DNA of 42,735 nt from contig JASBVN010000036.1 in the NCBI GenBank assembly GCA_029961045.1, positions 70,079 through 112,813 on the forward strand, read 5' to 3'. Under the pieces are notes generated by a model. The model had not been told where the DNA came from. It searched no databases and worked only from the letters and a program-made list of their open reading frames with translations. Positions 22,381 to 30,682 of this stretch are shown piece after piece. Numbering within the stretch: position 1 is the first letter of the stretch; the number at the start of each line of letters is the position of its first letter. A program made the translations under genes and the position numbers. Source of the DNA: Alicyclobacillaceae bacterium. GTDB lineage: Bacteria > Bacillota > Bacilli > Kyrpidiales > Kyrpidiaceae.

Positions 22381-23510
22381 AAGAACAACACGCGGACGTC
22401 GCAGTGGTCGGAAGCGGACTCATCGGTTGCTCGATCGCCTGGCACCTGGCCCGTAAAGGGGTTCGCACCCTCGTCCTGGAAGCGAATTCCGTAGGCAGCG
22501 GGGCCTCCTTTGCGGGGGCCGGGATGTTGGGAGCCCAAGTGGAAATGCACGAACCGGGTCCTCTCTTTGAATTGGGACTCTCAAGCCGGGCGATGTTCCG
22601 CAACTTTTGCGAGGAACTCCGGGAACAGACGGGGATCGACCCGGAATATGTGCCCGAAGGCATCGTCCGATTGGCCTCTTCTCCCGAAGAAGCGGAAGAA
22701 CTCCAAAACAGGGGAAAATGGCAGCGGGAAAGGGGTCTGCAGGCGGAGTGGTGGACTCCGGAAGACGTCCAAGCCCTTCTCGGCATACAGGCCGAGTCCT
22801 GCACCGGTGCCCTCTACCTTCCCGATGACCACCGGGTGGAAGCGCCGCGGCTCGCCCGCGCCCTCGCCAGGGGCGCCCTCCTTCAGGGGGCGCGAATTCG
22901 AGAAGGGGAGCCGGTACTCGACATCGCCGAGGAAGGGGATGGGGTGACCGTAACCGGCGTCCGGGACGTCTACCGCGCCGACCGGGTCGTGGTCGCCGCC
23001 GGCGCGTGGTCTTCCCTGTTGCTCCGGCGATTTTCGTGGAGCGGGCGGGTCTTTCCCGTTAAGGGAGAAGGCGTCGTCCTCCAAGCGACCCTACTCCCCC
23101 TTCGCCGCACGGCGTTTGCGCGAGACGTCTATCTGGTGCCAAAAAACGACGGGCGCCTCTACCTCGGAGCCACCGAACAACCCGGTGATTGGTCCTCCGA
23201 ACCGTCCCTGGAAGCGGTTTCCGGACTCATGGACAGGGCGCGCCGCCGAATCCCGGACCTCGGTCCCTACCCGATCGCCGAGATCCGCGTCGGTCTCCGC
23301 CCGGTCACGCCGGATGGCTTCCCGTATCTCGGGCCTCTTCCCGGGCATCCGCGGATCTGGATCGCTGCCGGTCACGCCCGAAACGGAATTTTGATGGCCC
23401 CCGCCACAGGCCGCCTGATCGCCGAGTGGATGACGGGGGGAACTCCTTCTCCTTTACTCGAAGCCTTTACCCCCGCCCGTTCCGCTCCAGCAAAGCGGGA
23501 ACCGGCGTAA
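22377..23510 (+). CDS. thiO: Glycine oxidase ThiO
   Basis: 377 residues. FAD-dependent oxidase converting glycine to the imine used by ThiG in thiazole synthesis. FAD-binding DADVAVVGSGLIGCSIAWHL type Rossmann start at residues 7-27, VGSGASFAGAGMLGAQVEM, VYRADRVVVAAGAWS, KGEGVVLQATLL, YLVPKNDGRLYLGATEQ, and the C-terminal VGLRPVTPDGFPYLGPLPG with IWIAAGHARNGILMAPATG. The start ATG overlaps the tenI stop. In Bacilli thiO is usually followed by thiS and thiG; here the operon ends at thiO, so those genes must be elsewhere. Confidence 0.92.
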   Translation: MKEQHADVAVVGSGLIGCSIAWHLARKGVRTLVLEANSVGSGASFAGAGMLGAQVEMHEPGPLFELGLSSRAMFRNFCEELREQTGIDPEYVPEGIVRLASSPEEAEELQNRGKWQRERGLQAEWWTPEDVQALLGIQAESCTGALYLPDDHRVEAPRLARALARGALLQGARIREGEPVLDIAEEGDGVTVTGVRDVYRADRVVVAAGAWSSLLLRRFSWSGRVFPVKGEGVVLQATLLPLRRTAFARDVYLVPKNDGRLYLGATEQPGDWSSEPSLEAVSGLMDRARRRIPDLGPYPIAEIRVGLRPVTPDGFPYLGPLPGHPRIWIAAGHARNGILMAPATGRLIAEWMTGGTPSPLLEAFTPARSAPAKREPA

Positions 23511-23569
23511 AGATTCGATCCGCCCGGCAAAAAACACATCCCCCGGATGCGGGTTCGGGTACCGCCCGG

Positions 23570-23594
23570 CCCCGCCAGCGGGGGATTATTTTTT
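23570..23594 (+). terminator. Terminator after thiO
   Basis: CCCCG-CCAG-CGGGG followed by GATTATTTTTT. It overlaps the 3' end of the convergent serS gene. Confidence 0.65.
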
Positions 23595-24860
23595 GGGGAC
23601 CAGGCGCTCCAAGCCGCCGAGGTAGGGGCGGAGGGCCGGAGGAATCCGGACAGAACCGTCCTCTTGCTGATGAACTTCCAAGAGAGGGATCAGAATGCGC
23701 GGCGACGCCACCGCCGTATTGTTGAGCGTGAAGCAGTACCGGACCTGGCCGTCGCGATCCCGGTACCGGAGGCCGGAACGCCTCGCCTGGAAGTCCAGGA
23801 AACTCGAGCAGGAGTGGGTTTCTCCATATCCTTCCCGGCTGGGCATCCACGTTTCAATGTCGTGTTTCTTGACCTGCCCCTGCCCCATGTCTCCGGTACA
23901 GACTTCCACCACCCGGTAAGGAAGTTCCAACAGCCTCAGGATTTCTTCCGCATTCTGGAGCAGTTCTTCGTGAAGTCGCCGGGACTCCTCGACGTCGGCT
24001 CTCGCGATCACCACCTGTTCGACCTTGGTGAACTGGTGAACGCGATACAGCCCGCGCGTGTCCTTTCCGGCGGACCCCACCTCCCGCCGGAAACAATCGG
24101 AGATCCCGAGCATGCGCTTGGGCAACTCTTCTTCCTCTAAAATTTCATCGGCATAGTACGACACCAGCGAAACTTCCGCCGTCCCCACGAGGTTCAGCTC
24201 GTCCTCGGGAATGACGTAAGTCTGCTCCTTTCCGAGGGGAAAGTACCCCGTGCCGTACATGGCCCGATCCCGCACCATCACGGGCACGATCATCGGAGTA
24301 AAGCCCTTTTTGCTCAACACGTCTACCGCCAGTTGAATAACCGCCCGATGGAGCAAAGCGCCTTCATTCTTCAAAAAATACATGCGGCTTCCGGATATCT
24401 TCACCCCTCGAGGAATATCGATGATGTCGTGCATTTCCCCGAGGGTGACGTGATCCCGGAGGGGAAAGGAAAACTCCGGAATCCGCCCTTCCCTCCGGAT
24501 TTCGACGTTGTCCGCATCCGTCCGCCCTACGGGCACATCGTCGAAGGGCACGGCCGGAACTCGGTACATCAGCCGCTCGTACTCGACCTTGACCTGTTCC
24601 AACTCCGCTTCGGAAGCCTTAATCCGCTCGTTGATTTCCCGAACTTCCTCGATGTTGCGCTGCTTTTCCTCACCCTGAAGAAGCGGTGTCCGCTTCGAAA
24701 GACGATTCCGAAGAGCGCGCCACTCCTCAATCTGTTGCAGGAGGTGCCGGCGCCGCTCGTCCACCTCCAGAAGTTGCCGAACGTCAAATTCGATCCCTTT
24801 GTCGTCGGCCGCCTTTTGCACCCGTTCCGGATAGCGGCGTATGTATTGGATGTCCAGCAT
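23586..24860 (-). CDS. serS: Seryl-tRNA synthetase
   Basis: 424 residues, class II synthetase. The N-terminal long coiled-coil arm that contacts the tRNA extra arm spans roughly residues 30-100 (VDERRRHLLQQIEEWRALRN, then IEEVREINERIKASEAEL). Motif 2 is GISDCFRREVGSAGKDTRGL with the RVHQFTKVEQ segment; motif 3 is seen in FTLNNTAVASPRILIPLLE. The ATG at 24860 has GGAGG 6 nt upstream; the earlier in-frame start at 24884 lacks one. No T-box leader (no AGGGTGGTACCGCG-like element) was found in the 250 nt upstream. Confidence 0.97.
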   Translation of the reverse strand: MLDIQYIRRYPERVQKAADDKGIEFDVRQLLEVDERRRHLLQQIEEWRALRNRLSKRTPLLQGEEKQRNIEEVREINERIKASEAELEQVKVEYERLMYRVPAVPFDDVPVGRTDADNVEIRREGRIPEFSFPLRDHVTLGEMHDIIDIPRGVKISGSRMYFLKNEGALLHRAVIQLAVDVLSKKGFTPMIVPVMVRDRAMYGTGYFPLGKEQTYVIPEDELNLVGTAEVSLVSYYADEILEEEELPKRMLGISDCFRREVGSAGKDTRGLYRVHQFTKVEQVVIARADVEESRRLHEELLQNAEEILRLLELPYRVVEVCTGDMGQGQVKKHDIETWMPSREGYGETHSCSSFLDFQARRSGLRYRDRDGQVRYCFTLNNTAVASPRILIPLLEVHQQEDGSVRIPPALRPYLGGLERLVPKK

Positions 24861-25029
24861 GGGCGTCCTCCATCTCCCTGGCATTCAAATTTCATATTAC
24901 TCGACCTCGAAATCCATTGCAAACCGCAGCCCCGGAGCGGCTCTCCCCGGGCGCAACCCCGTTAGACGCTTTTATAAGTTTTGTTCACGAAACCTTCAAA
25001 AGTGCATTCCCTTCCCCCACCCTTTGAAG

Positions 25030-25035
25030 TATAAT
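25030..25035 (+). promoter_or_regulatory. Perfect -10 element upstream of the GntR gene
   Basis: TATAAT; no convincing -35 at 17 nt, so it may need an activator. The overlapping dyads at 25056-25078 begin about 20 nt downstream of it. Confidence 0.5.
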
Positions 25036-25055
25036 GGGAATGCAAAGTAAATGGT

Positions 25056-25078
25056 CAATGGATCAGTCCATTGATCCA
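25056..25078. repeat. Two overlapping inverted repeats, candidate operator
   Basis: CAATGGA-TCAG-TCCATTG (25056-25073) and TGGATCA-GTCCAT-TGATCCA (25059-25078) are both perfect 7-bp dyads sharing bases. They lie between the -10 and the start of the GntR gene, suiting autorepression. Confidence 0.6.
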
Positions 25079-25110
25079 TCGATACAATGGGCGACGGGGG
25101 TGGCCTGGCC

Positions 25111-26073
25111 ATGTCGTTTCCAATCGTCCGGAAAAACGGCATTCCCCTGTACATCCAGGTGAAGGAAGCCGTACTTGCCCAAATTAAAAGTGGACATTGG
25201 AAACCCGGCGACAAACTCCCGACTGAACGCGAGTTATCCGAACGCCTGAAAGTCAGCCGAAATACAGTGAGTCAGGCGTACCAGGAATTGGAGTCCGAAG
25301 GCATCCTCACCTCTGTACAGGGGCGGGGAACCTTCGTATGCGACCGGGATGACGCCGTTCGGATCGAAAACCGCAAAGAGTTGTTGATGAAGATCATCGA
25401 CGTCGCCATGGAGGAGGGGCTGCAACTCGGATTTTCCATTGAAGAGTTCGCGGAGTTGACGGCCCTGCGGGCGAGGGAGAAGCTAGAACTCCTGAACCAC
25501 GTTCAGGTGACCTTCATCGAGTGCAATCGCGAACAGGTGGAATATTTCGCTCGGCGGCTGCAGTTCCGGTCGGGAGTTTCCATCACTCCCGTTGTACTCG
25601 ACGAATTGAGACAAGATCTCGAGGCCCATCTCCCCAAGGTCACATCGGCAGACCTCGTCATTACGACTTTTTTCCATTACGACGAGGTCAAAGAATTGCT
25701 CGGACCCAAGCGCAACGTGTTGGCCATTTCCCTCGAACCCCAGATGGAGACGATTGTGCGGATCGCCCGGATCCCCCCGGGCCGGCGGATCGGGCTGGTC
25801 TGCCGCTCCGACAACTTTGCAGGCAAAGTGATGCTCGCCCTCAAAAACGCGGGCTTGGAAGGCTTGGACCTTTCCGTTACCACCACAGCCGACCCGGAGG
25901 AGTTGGAGCGATTCTTGAGCGGGGTTGAAACGGTCGTCGTCTCTCCCGGACGGCGTCGCGAAGTCGAACAATTGTGCCGCAGGCGCCAGGACATCATCGA
26001 ATTCGTCTATCAACCGGATGTGGCGTCGATCAATCTGTTGCGTGCGGCTTTGATCGACGTGCGTCGGGGATGA
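25111..26073 (+). CDS. GntR-family transcriptional regulator
   Basis: 320 residues. N-terminal GntR winged helix (residues about 1-70): IVRKNGIPLYIQVKEAVLAQ, HWKPGDKLPTERELSERLKV, SRNTVSQAYQELESEGILTS and the wing VQGRGTFVCD. The C-terminal 250 residues are not an aminotransferase (MocR), FCD or typical UTRA domain; they look like an alpha/beta sensor with SADLVITTFFHYDEVKELLG, VRIARIPPGRRIGLVCRSDN and VETVVVSPGRRREVEQLC. Start taken at the ATG at 25111 (MSFPIVRKNG) with GGGGGTGG upstream. The adjacent korAB genes on the same strand are the likely targets; the ligand is unknown and might be a metabolite of 2-oxoacids. Confidence 0.85.
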   Translation: MSFPIVRKNGIPLYIQVKEAVLAQIKSGHWKPGDKLPTERELSERLKVSRNTVSQAYQELESEGILTSVQGRGTFVCDRDDAVRIENRKELLMKIIDVAMEEGLQLGFSIEEFAELTALRAREKLELLNHVQVTFIECNREQVEYFARRLQFRSGVSITPVVLDELRQDLEAHLPKVTSADLVITTFFHYDEVKELLGPKRNVLAISLEPQMETIVRIARIPPGRRIGLVCRSDNFAGKVMLALKNAGLEGLDLSVTTTADPEELERFLSGVETVVVSPGRRREVEQLCRRRQDIIEFVYQPDVASINLLRAALIDVRRG

Positions 26074-26159
26074 GGCGCCTCGTCGCGTAAAGGCCGGGCA
26101 TTTCGGTTATATTGTGGCTGAGGCGGAGTTCCAAGATGATTAGAGGAGTGACACACAGG

Positions 26160-27890
26160 ATGTTGGAGGAACTGTCGTGGAAGGTTGGAGGACAGCAGGG
26201 GGAAGGGATTGACAGTACCGGCGAAACCTTCGCTACGGCTTTGAACCGTCGAGGATACTACGTCTACGGGTACCGTCACTTTTCCTCGCGCATCAAGGGA
26301 GGGCACACCAACTACAAGGTCCGCGTATCCACCAAACGCCGGCTCGCCAGTGCCGATTACCTCGATATCCTGATCGCTTTCGACCAGGAATCGATCGACT
26401 TCAACATCAAGGAGCTTCGCCCCGGCGGAGTGGTCATCGCCGACGAAAAATTTCACCCGGCCCTGCCCGAGGGCGCCGGCGCGGTCTTGTATACGGTGCC
26501 TTTCACCCAATTGGCCGAAACGGCCGGTTCCAGCATCATGAAAAACATGGTGGCCCTTGGTGCCTCCGTTTACGTCCTCGACCTCCCGGTAGACATCTTC
26601 GCCGGGGTAATCCACGACACCTTCGCCCGGAAAGGGCAGAAGGTGGTCGATCAGAACATGGAAGCCATCCGCCAGGGCTACAACTATATGAAGGAACACG
26701 GCGACAACCGGGCGAAATTGCAACTGAAACCCGCTGCCGGATCCGGGCAGCACCTGTTCATGATGGGCAACGACGCCATCGGCCTTGGGGCGCTCACGGC
26801 CGGGTGCCGCGTCATGGCCGCCTACCCCATCACCCCGGCATCCGATATTATGGAGTATTTGATTAAGAAAATGCCGAAGGTGGGGGGCGTAGTCGTCCAA
26901 ACGGAGGACGAAATCGCGGCCATCAACATGATCATCGGTGCGGCGTACGGCGGTGCGCGCGCCATGACGGCGACGTCCGGCCCTGGACTGTCGCTGATGA
27001 TGGAAGCCATCGGACTGGCGGGGATGACGGAGACCCCCGTCGTCATCGTCGACACCCAGCGCGGAGGCCCATCGACCGGACTGCCGACCAAACACGAGCA
27101 GAGCGACTTGTACGCGGTTCTGTTCGGCAACCACGGCGAGATCCCCAAAATCGTCCTGGCGCCGAGCACGGCCGAAGAATGCTTTTATGAAACCGTGCGG
27201 GCATTCAACTTGGCGGAGCAGTACCAGTGTCCCGTCATTGTCATCACCGACCTGGCGCTGTCCCTGGCCAAGCAAACGGTGGAACCCCTCCGCCTGGAAG
27301 CGGTGCAAATCGACCGCGGCAAATTGGTGAGGGAAGTGGATCCGTCCCATCTCAACGGCCAGTTGTTCAAGCGGTACGCCTTCACGGAGGACGGGATCTC
27401 GCCGCGGGTGATCCCCGGCGTGAAAGGAGGAATCCATCACGTCACCGGCGTCGAACACAACGAAGTGGGACGCCCGGATGAAAGCGCGGCCAACCGGGCG
27501 CGCATGATGCACAAACGCCTCAAAAAGCTCGAAGGAGTCGAGCTTGAAGGAAGCCTCTCTTTCAACGGCCCGGAGGACTACGAGACGCTCATCGTCGGTT
27601 TCGGTTCCTCCCGCGGTCCCATCGAGGAAGCCGTCGAGCGCTTGAATTCGGAAGGACGTCGGGTGGCACACGCTCATATCAAAGTGTTGGCGCCCTTCCC
27701 GACGAAGACGTTGTCCACCTATACGGAAAAAGCCCATAACGTCGTGGTGGTGGAAAACAACGCCACCGGTCAACTGTCCAAGATCATGAAATTCTTCGGG
27801 ATTTCCGTTCCCACGCGGTCGGTGACCAAGTTTGACGGCAATCCGTTTTTGCCGGGCGAGTTGTATCAAGAATTGAAAGGGCTGGTTTGA
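26160..27890 (+). CDS. korA: 2-oxoacid:ferredoxin oxidoreductase, fused gamma-alpha subunit
   Basis: 576 residues. N-terminal gamma domain with WKVGGQQGEGIDSTGETFA and YVYGYRHFSSRIKGGHTNYK, then the alpha pyrimidine-binding domain: FMMGNDAIGLGALTAGCRVM, AAYPITPASDIMEYL, VVVQTEDEIAAINMIIGAA, ARAMTATSGPGLSLMMEAI, TPVVIVDTQRGGPSTGLPTK. With KorB it oxidises 2-oxoglutarate or a similar 2-oxoacid to the acyl-CoA, reducing ferredoxin, or runs in reverse. Start ATG at 26160 gives the family-typical N-terminus; GAGGAG is 11 nt upstream. An ATG at 26136 with GGCGGAG is a possible alternative. The substrate specificity cannot be read with certainty. Confidence 0.9.
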   Translation: MLEELSWKVGGQQGEGIDSTGETFATALNRRGYYVYGYRHFSSRIKGGHTNYKVRVSTKRRLASADYLDILIAFDQESIDFNIKELRPGGVVIADEKFHPALPEGAGAVLYTVPFTQLAETAGSSIMKNMVALGASVYVLDLPVDIFAGVIHDTFARKGQKVVDQNMEAIRQGYNYMKEHGDNRAKLQLKPAAGSGQHLFMMGNDAIGLGALTAGCRVMAAYPITPASDIMEYLIKKMPKVGGVVVQTEDEIAAINMIIGAAYGGARAMTATSGPGLSLMMEAIGLAGMTETPVVIVDTQRGGPSTGLPTKHEQSDLYAVLFGNHGEIPKIVLAPSTAEECFYETVRAFNLAEQYQCPVIVITDLALSLAKQTVEPLRLEAVQIDRGKLVREVDPSHLNGQLFKRYAFTEDGISPRVIPGVKGGIHHVTGVEHNEVGRPDESAANRARMMHKRLKKLEGVELEGSLSFNGPEDYETLIVGFGSSRGPIEEAVERLNSEGRRVAHAHIKVLAPFPTKTLSTYTEKAHNVVVVENNATGQLSKIMKFFGISVPTRSVTKFDGNPFLPGELYQELKGLV

Positions 27891-27891
27891 G

Positions 27892-28755
27892 ATGGCAACC
27901 GTGAAGGACTTCCGCAACAACGTTCGGCCGAATTGGTGCCCCGGATGCGGCGACTTCTCCGTGCAAGCGGCGATTCAACGGGCTTTGGCCAACCTCGGTC
28001 TGGAGCCGGAACAGGTGGCCGTCGTGTCGGGCATCGGCTGCTCCGGGCGCATCTCCGGCTATATTAACACCTATGGTTTTCACGGGGTTCACGGGCGGGC
28101 CCTTCCCGCCGCACAGGGCTTGAAACTGGCCAACCGCGATTTGACCGTGATCGCGGCGGGCGGCGACGGCGATGGCTTCGGCATCGGCCTGGGCCATTTC
28201 ATCCACGCCGTACGCCGAAACCTGGATATCACTTATATCGTGATGGATAATCAGATCTACGGGTTGACGAAAGGCCAGACCTCGCCCACCAGCGCGCACG
28301 GCTTCAAAGCCAAGACGACCCCGAACGGCAACATCGAGCACGCCGTCGGGCCGGTACAAGTCGCCCTGGCGGCGGGAATCGGCTTTGTGGCCCAGGGATT
28401 TTCCAGCGAGATCAACCAGCTGACCCGATTGGTGGAAGAAGCGATCCGCTACAAGGGATTTGCCTTGGTCAACGTGTTCAGCCCGTGCGTCACATTCAAC
28501 AAGGTCAACACTTACGACTGGTTCAAGCAACACATCGTCAACCTCGAAGAAGATCCAGCATACGATCCCACCGATCGCGTCCGGGCCATGCAAAAGGTGC
28601 TGGAAACCGGCGGTCTGTGCATCGGCCTCATCTACAAAGAAGAGCGGCCTTCCTATGAAGAACTGATCCCCGGATTCAAGCCGGAACCGATCGCCTGGCA
28701 AAACCTCGAACTCGATCCGGCTGTATTCGAGGAATGCGTGCGGGAATTCGCGTGA
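27892..28755 (+). CDS. korB: 2-oxoacid:ferredoxin oxidoreductase, beta subunit
   Basis: 287 residues. Thiamin-diphosphate-binding subunit with the cluster-binding CPGCGDFSVQAAIQRAL near residue 18, VSGIGCSGRISGYINTYGFH, HGRALPAAQGLKLAN, the ThDP/Mg motif GGDGDGFGIGLGHF with VMDNQIYGLTKGQTSPTS, and a late Cys in VFSPCVTFNKVNTYD. Starts one base after the korA stop, so the two are translationally coupled and form one heteromeric enzyme. As the enzyme needs thiamin pyrophosphate, the nearby TPP-controlled thiamin genes are of interest, though no shared regulation is visible. Confidence 0.93.
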   Translation: MATVKDFRNNVRPNWCPGCGDFSVQAAIQRALANLGLEPEQVAVVSGIGCSGRISGYINTYGFHGVHGRALPAAQGLKLANRDLTVIAAGGDGDGFGIGLGHFIHAVRRNLDITYIVMDNQIYGLTKGQTSPTSAHGFKAKTTPNGNIEHAVGPVQVALAAGIGFVAQGFSSEINQLTRLVEEAIRYKGFALVNVFSPCVTFNKVNTYDWFKQHIVNLEEDPAYDPTDRVRAMQKVLETGGLCIGLIYKEERPSYEELIPGFKPEPIAWQNLELDPAVFEECVREFA

Positions 28756-28785
28756 GGCCGGTGCAAGGCCGAATTTGCCAAAAAA

Positions 28786-28814
28786 GCGGGGGCGTCGATC
28801 CGCTCCCGCTTTTT
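28786..28814 (+). terminator. Intrinsic terminator after korB
   Basis: GCGGGGGCG-TCGATC-CGCTCCCGC (one G-U pair) followed by five T, with AAAAA on the other side, so it may work in both directions. Confidence 0.9.
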
Positions 28815-28842
28815 CCTCTCTTTTCTCCGGTTTCACAGCCTT

Positions 28843-29007
28843 TCACCGGTCCCGGACGTCAAAATGTTCGCGACACCGGAGACACAGCCACCGCTCACGG
28901 CGTTGTTGAACGAGCATACGAACCAGACGAGTCCGTTCACTATGACAGTGGGGGCAGGATGTTTTCAGCCGGGGAGACCGGCCCCGAGGCAAGACGGCCA
29001 ACGACAT
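28843..29007 (-). CDS. Small zinc-ribbon protein
   Basis: 54 residues with two CxxC knuckles: SCPHCHSERTRLVRMLVQQ, then ERWLCLRCREHFDVRD. The spacing CPHC...CLRC is that of a rubredoxin-like zinc ribbon, which could bind nucleic acid or another protein. Start ATG at 29007 with GGGAG about 10 nt upstream; a longer in-frame form to 29037 lacks a ribosome site. It converges on korB and lies 121 nt downstream of the D-threonine-aldolase-like gene on the same strand, so it may be the end of that transcript. Confidence 0.6.
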   Translation of the reverse strand: MSLAVLPRGRSPRLKTSCPHCHSERTRLVRMLVQQRRERWLCLRCREHFDVRDR

Positions 29008-29128
29008 AAATTGCCCACTCCCTTCCTCCCAAAACAACCTTATGAGACCACCGCGGTGTACTCACCCTTTAAGACGAAGGGAGGGGCCTCTTTGTTCCCC
29101 GGGATCCGCCGCACGCGAAATTTTTGTT

Positions 29129-30292
29129 TTAGTCGGACCGCCTTCCCGCGTCGATCGACCACCACCCTTCCCAACCCCGTTCGCCCGCCACGCCCATCCG
29201 GGGGGCCAAATTGACCACCGAACAGGCGTGATTGGGGATGATCTCCAAAATCGCTCCGACCGGCGGAACCGGAGTACCGTCCGATGTTTCCACCACCCCG
29301 TGTTCCTCCGACAGGCGAGCCAAAACCAAGTGCGGATGCCCGCAGATGGCGCCGTATCCGGCCAGACCTCCCAATCCGTGAGCCCCGGTGTCCAATCCGA
29401 GGGTCTTCGAACCGGCATCGATCACGCACCGGGTGAGGGACGGACGGCTGACGACCCGGGCCAACACCCGGAGGGCGCAGTCTTCCCACTGCGCCGCCCC
29501 GAGGCGGACTTGGGTCCGATCGTAAAATACGTAGTTTCCGGGTCTGATCTCCGTGATCCCGTCCACCCGGGCCACCCGTTTCGCCGTCGGCGTCGATCCC
29601 GCACTCAATTCCGGGCAGTGGATTCCCCGAATCTTTAAAGACCGGCATAAATCGACCAATGCCTTCCCCTCTGCTTCGGCAACCGCCTCCACTTCCTCCG
29701 GGGAACGCGCAGCGTACACATGGCCGGCGTGGGTCAACAAACCGGCAAAATAGATGCCGCCGCCCACATGATCCCGCCATAGCCGCTCCCACTGCAGGAT
29801 TCGGTACGCCACCGCGGCGGCCCGTTCCACGTCGGAGGCGGGGATGCCGCAGCGGCCCAATCCGCTGTCCACTTTCAGCCATAAACCCACCGACACATCG
29901 TTTTCCCGCGCCGACCGGGCAAGCAGATCCACCTGTTCAAGATCGTCCGCCACGGCGGAAACCCTGGCCCGGGCCGCCAATTTCATCAACCGGAAGCGCT
30001 TGATTTCCGACACCACCGGAAACGCCACGGTGATGTCCCGGAAGCCCGCATCGGCGAATACCTCCGCTTCTCCCAGCGTGGCCGTCGTGATGCCGCGGAC
30101 CCCGGCCATCCGCTGGCGCCGTGCGATTTCCACCGTCTTGTGGCTCTTGATATGAGGCCGGAGTGCGACCCCGCAATTCTTTGCATAGTTCGCCATTTTC
30201 CGGATATTTACTTCTAAGGTGGGGCGATGGACGACGGCGATGGGAGTGTCTAACCATTCCGGGTCCAACTTCGGGGCGATCAGCGGCTCCAA
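29129..30292 (-). CDS. D-threonine aldolase / D-serine dehydratase-like PLP enzyme (alanine racemase fold)
   Basis: 387 residues. PLP lysine in GVALRPHIKSHKTVEIARRQ near residue 50, barrel segments VRGITTATLGEAEVFADAG and VSVGLWLKVDSGLGRCG, LLTHAGHVYAARSPEEVEA, SAGSTPTAKRVARVDGITEI, RPGNYVFYDRTQVRLGAAQW, DAGSKTLGLDTGAHGL and the C-terminal metal-binding EIIPNHACSVVNLAP. These place it in the DSD1/D-threonine aldolase group: cleavage of D-threonine to glycine and acetaldehyde, or deamination of D-serine. Start TTG at 30292 (MEPLIAPKLD) has GGGAGGAGG upstream at 8 nt. It is divergent from a small gene at 30377. Confidence 0.88.
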   Translation of the reverse strand: MEPLIAPKLDPEWLDTPIAVVHRPTLEVNIRKMANYAKNCGVALRPHIKSHKTVEIARRQRMAGVRGITTATLGEAEVFADAGFRDITVAFPVVSEIKRFRLMKLAARARVSAVADDLEQVDLLARSARENDVSVGLWLKVDSGLGRCGIPASDVERAAAVAYRILQWERLWRDHVGGGIYFAGLLTHAGHVYAARSPEEVEAVAEAEGKALVDLCRSLKIRGIHCPELSAGSTPTAKRVARVDGITEIRPGNYVFYDRTQVRLGAAQWEDCALRVLARVVSRPSLTRCVIDAGSKTLGLDTGAHGLGGLAGYGAICGHPHLVLARLSEEHGVVETSDGTPVPPVGAILEIIPNHACSVVNLAPRMGVAGERGWEGWWSIDAGRRSD

Positions 30293-30311
30293 CGGCAAAC
30301 CCTCCTCCCGC

Positions 30312-30361
30312 TTGGTTTTGCAAACGGCCGAACGGTACAATAACGGTACATTCGCTGTCAA
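30312..30361. promoter_or_regulatory. Overlapping divergent promoters with direct repeats
   Basis: Plus strand: TTGGTT (30312-30317), 18 nt, TACAAT (30336-30341). Minus strand: TTGACA (30361-30356), 18 nt, TACCGT (30337-30332). The two -10 elements overlap. The 9-mer AACGGTACA is repeated at 30331-30339 and 30342-30350 (period 11), so one protein could cover both promoters. Confidence 0.45.
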
Positions 30362-30376
30362 AGGAGGATCGCGGAA

Positions 30377-30637
30377 ATGGATGCTCGGATTTCTTGGAAA
30401 TCCGTCGAGGTACCCGAGGGCGCATCCCTCCTGCGCAAAGAACGGTTCACCTATCAGGCCGAACACGGCGAGTACGACATCGAACTGTTCGAAACCCCGT
30501 CCGGAGAGTATTACGCCGTCGGAACGCCGCATCTGGCCGACAAAATCGTCGTCTTCGGAAGCCCGGTCGTCGCCGATCCCGCTTTGGCCCTCCAGACCGT
30601 CATCGACAAAATCGAACGGGAGCGGCCCGGGTCGTAG
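30377..30637 (+). CDS. Small cytoplasmic protein, unknown function
   Basis: 86 residues, acidic, soluble: WKSVEVPEGASLLRKERFTY, HGEYDIELFETPSGEYYAVG, VVFGSPVVADPALALQTVI. The AAAGGAGG ribosome site lies 9 nt before the ATG. Secondary structure appears to be beta strands followed by a C-terminal helix. No family is recognised. Divergent from the D-threonine-aldolase-like gene with overlapping promoters; convergent with the M42 peptidase. Confidence 0.7.
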   Translation: MDARISWKSVEVPEGASLLRKERFTYQAEHGEYDIELFETPSGEYYAVGTPHLADKIVVFGSPVVADPALALQTVIDKIERERPGS

Positions 30638-30663
30638 GGGGAATTCCGGCCCCCGGTTCCCCC
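30637..30663. terminator. Hairpin between converging genes
   Basis: GGGGGAA (30637-30643) pairs with TTCCCCC (30657-30663), with an inner CCGG/CCGG pairing. No T-run, so termination is only possible, not certain. Confidence 0.35.
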
Positions 30664-30682
30664 CACCCGGGCACACGCCCGC

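Noticed and set aside
24861-25110. T-box riboswitch upstream of serS
   Set aside because: No T-box sequence, specifier loop or terminator/antiterminator pair could be found.
26010-27920. A 636-residue frame antisense to korA
   Set aside because: Long antisense frames are expected in GC-rich genes; the plus strand carries the complete KorA motifs.
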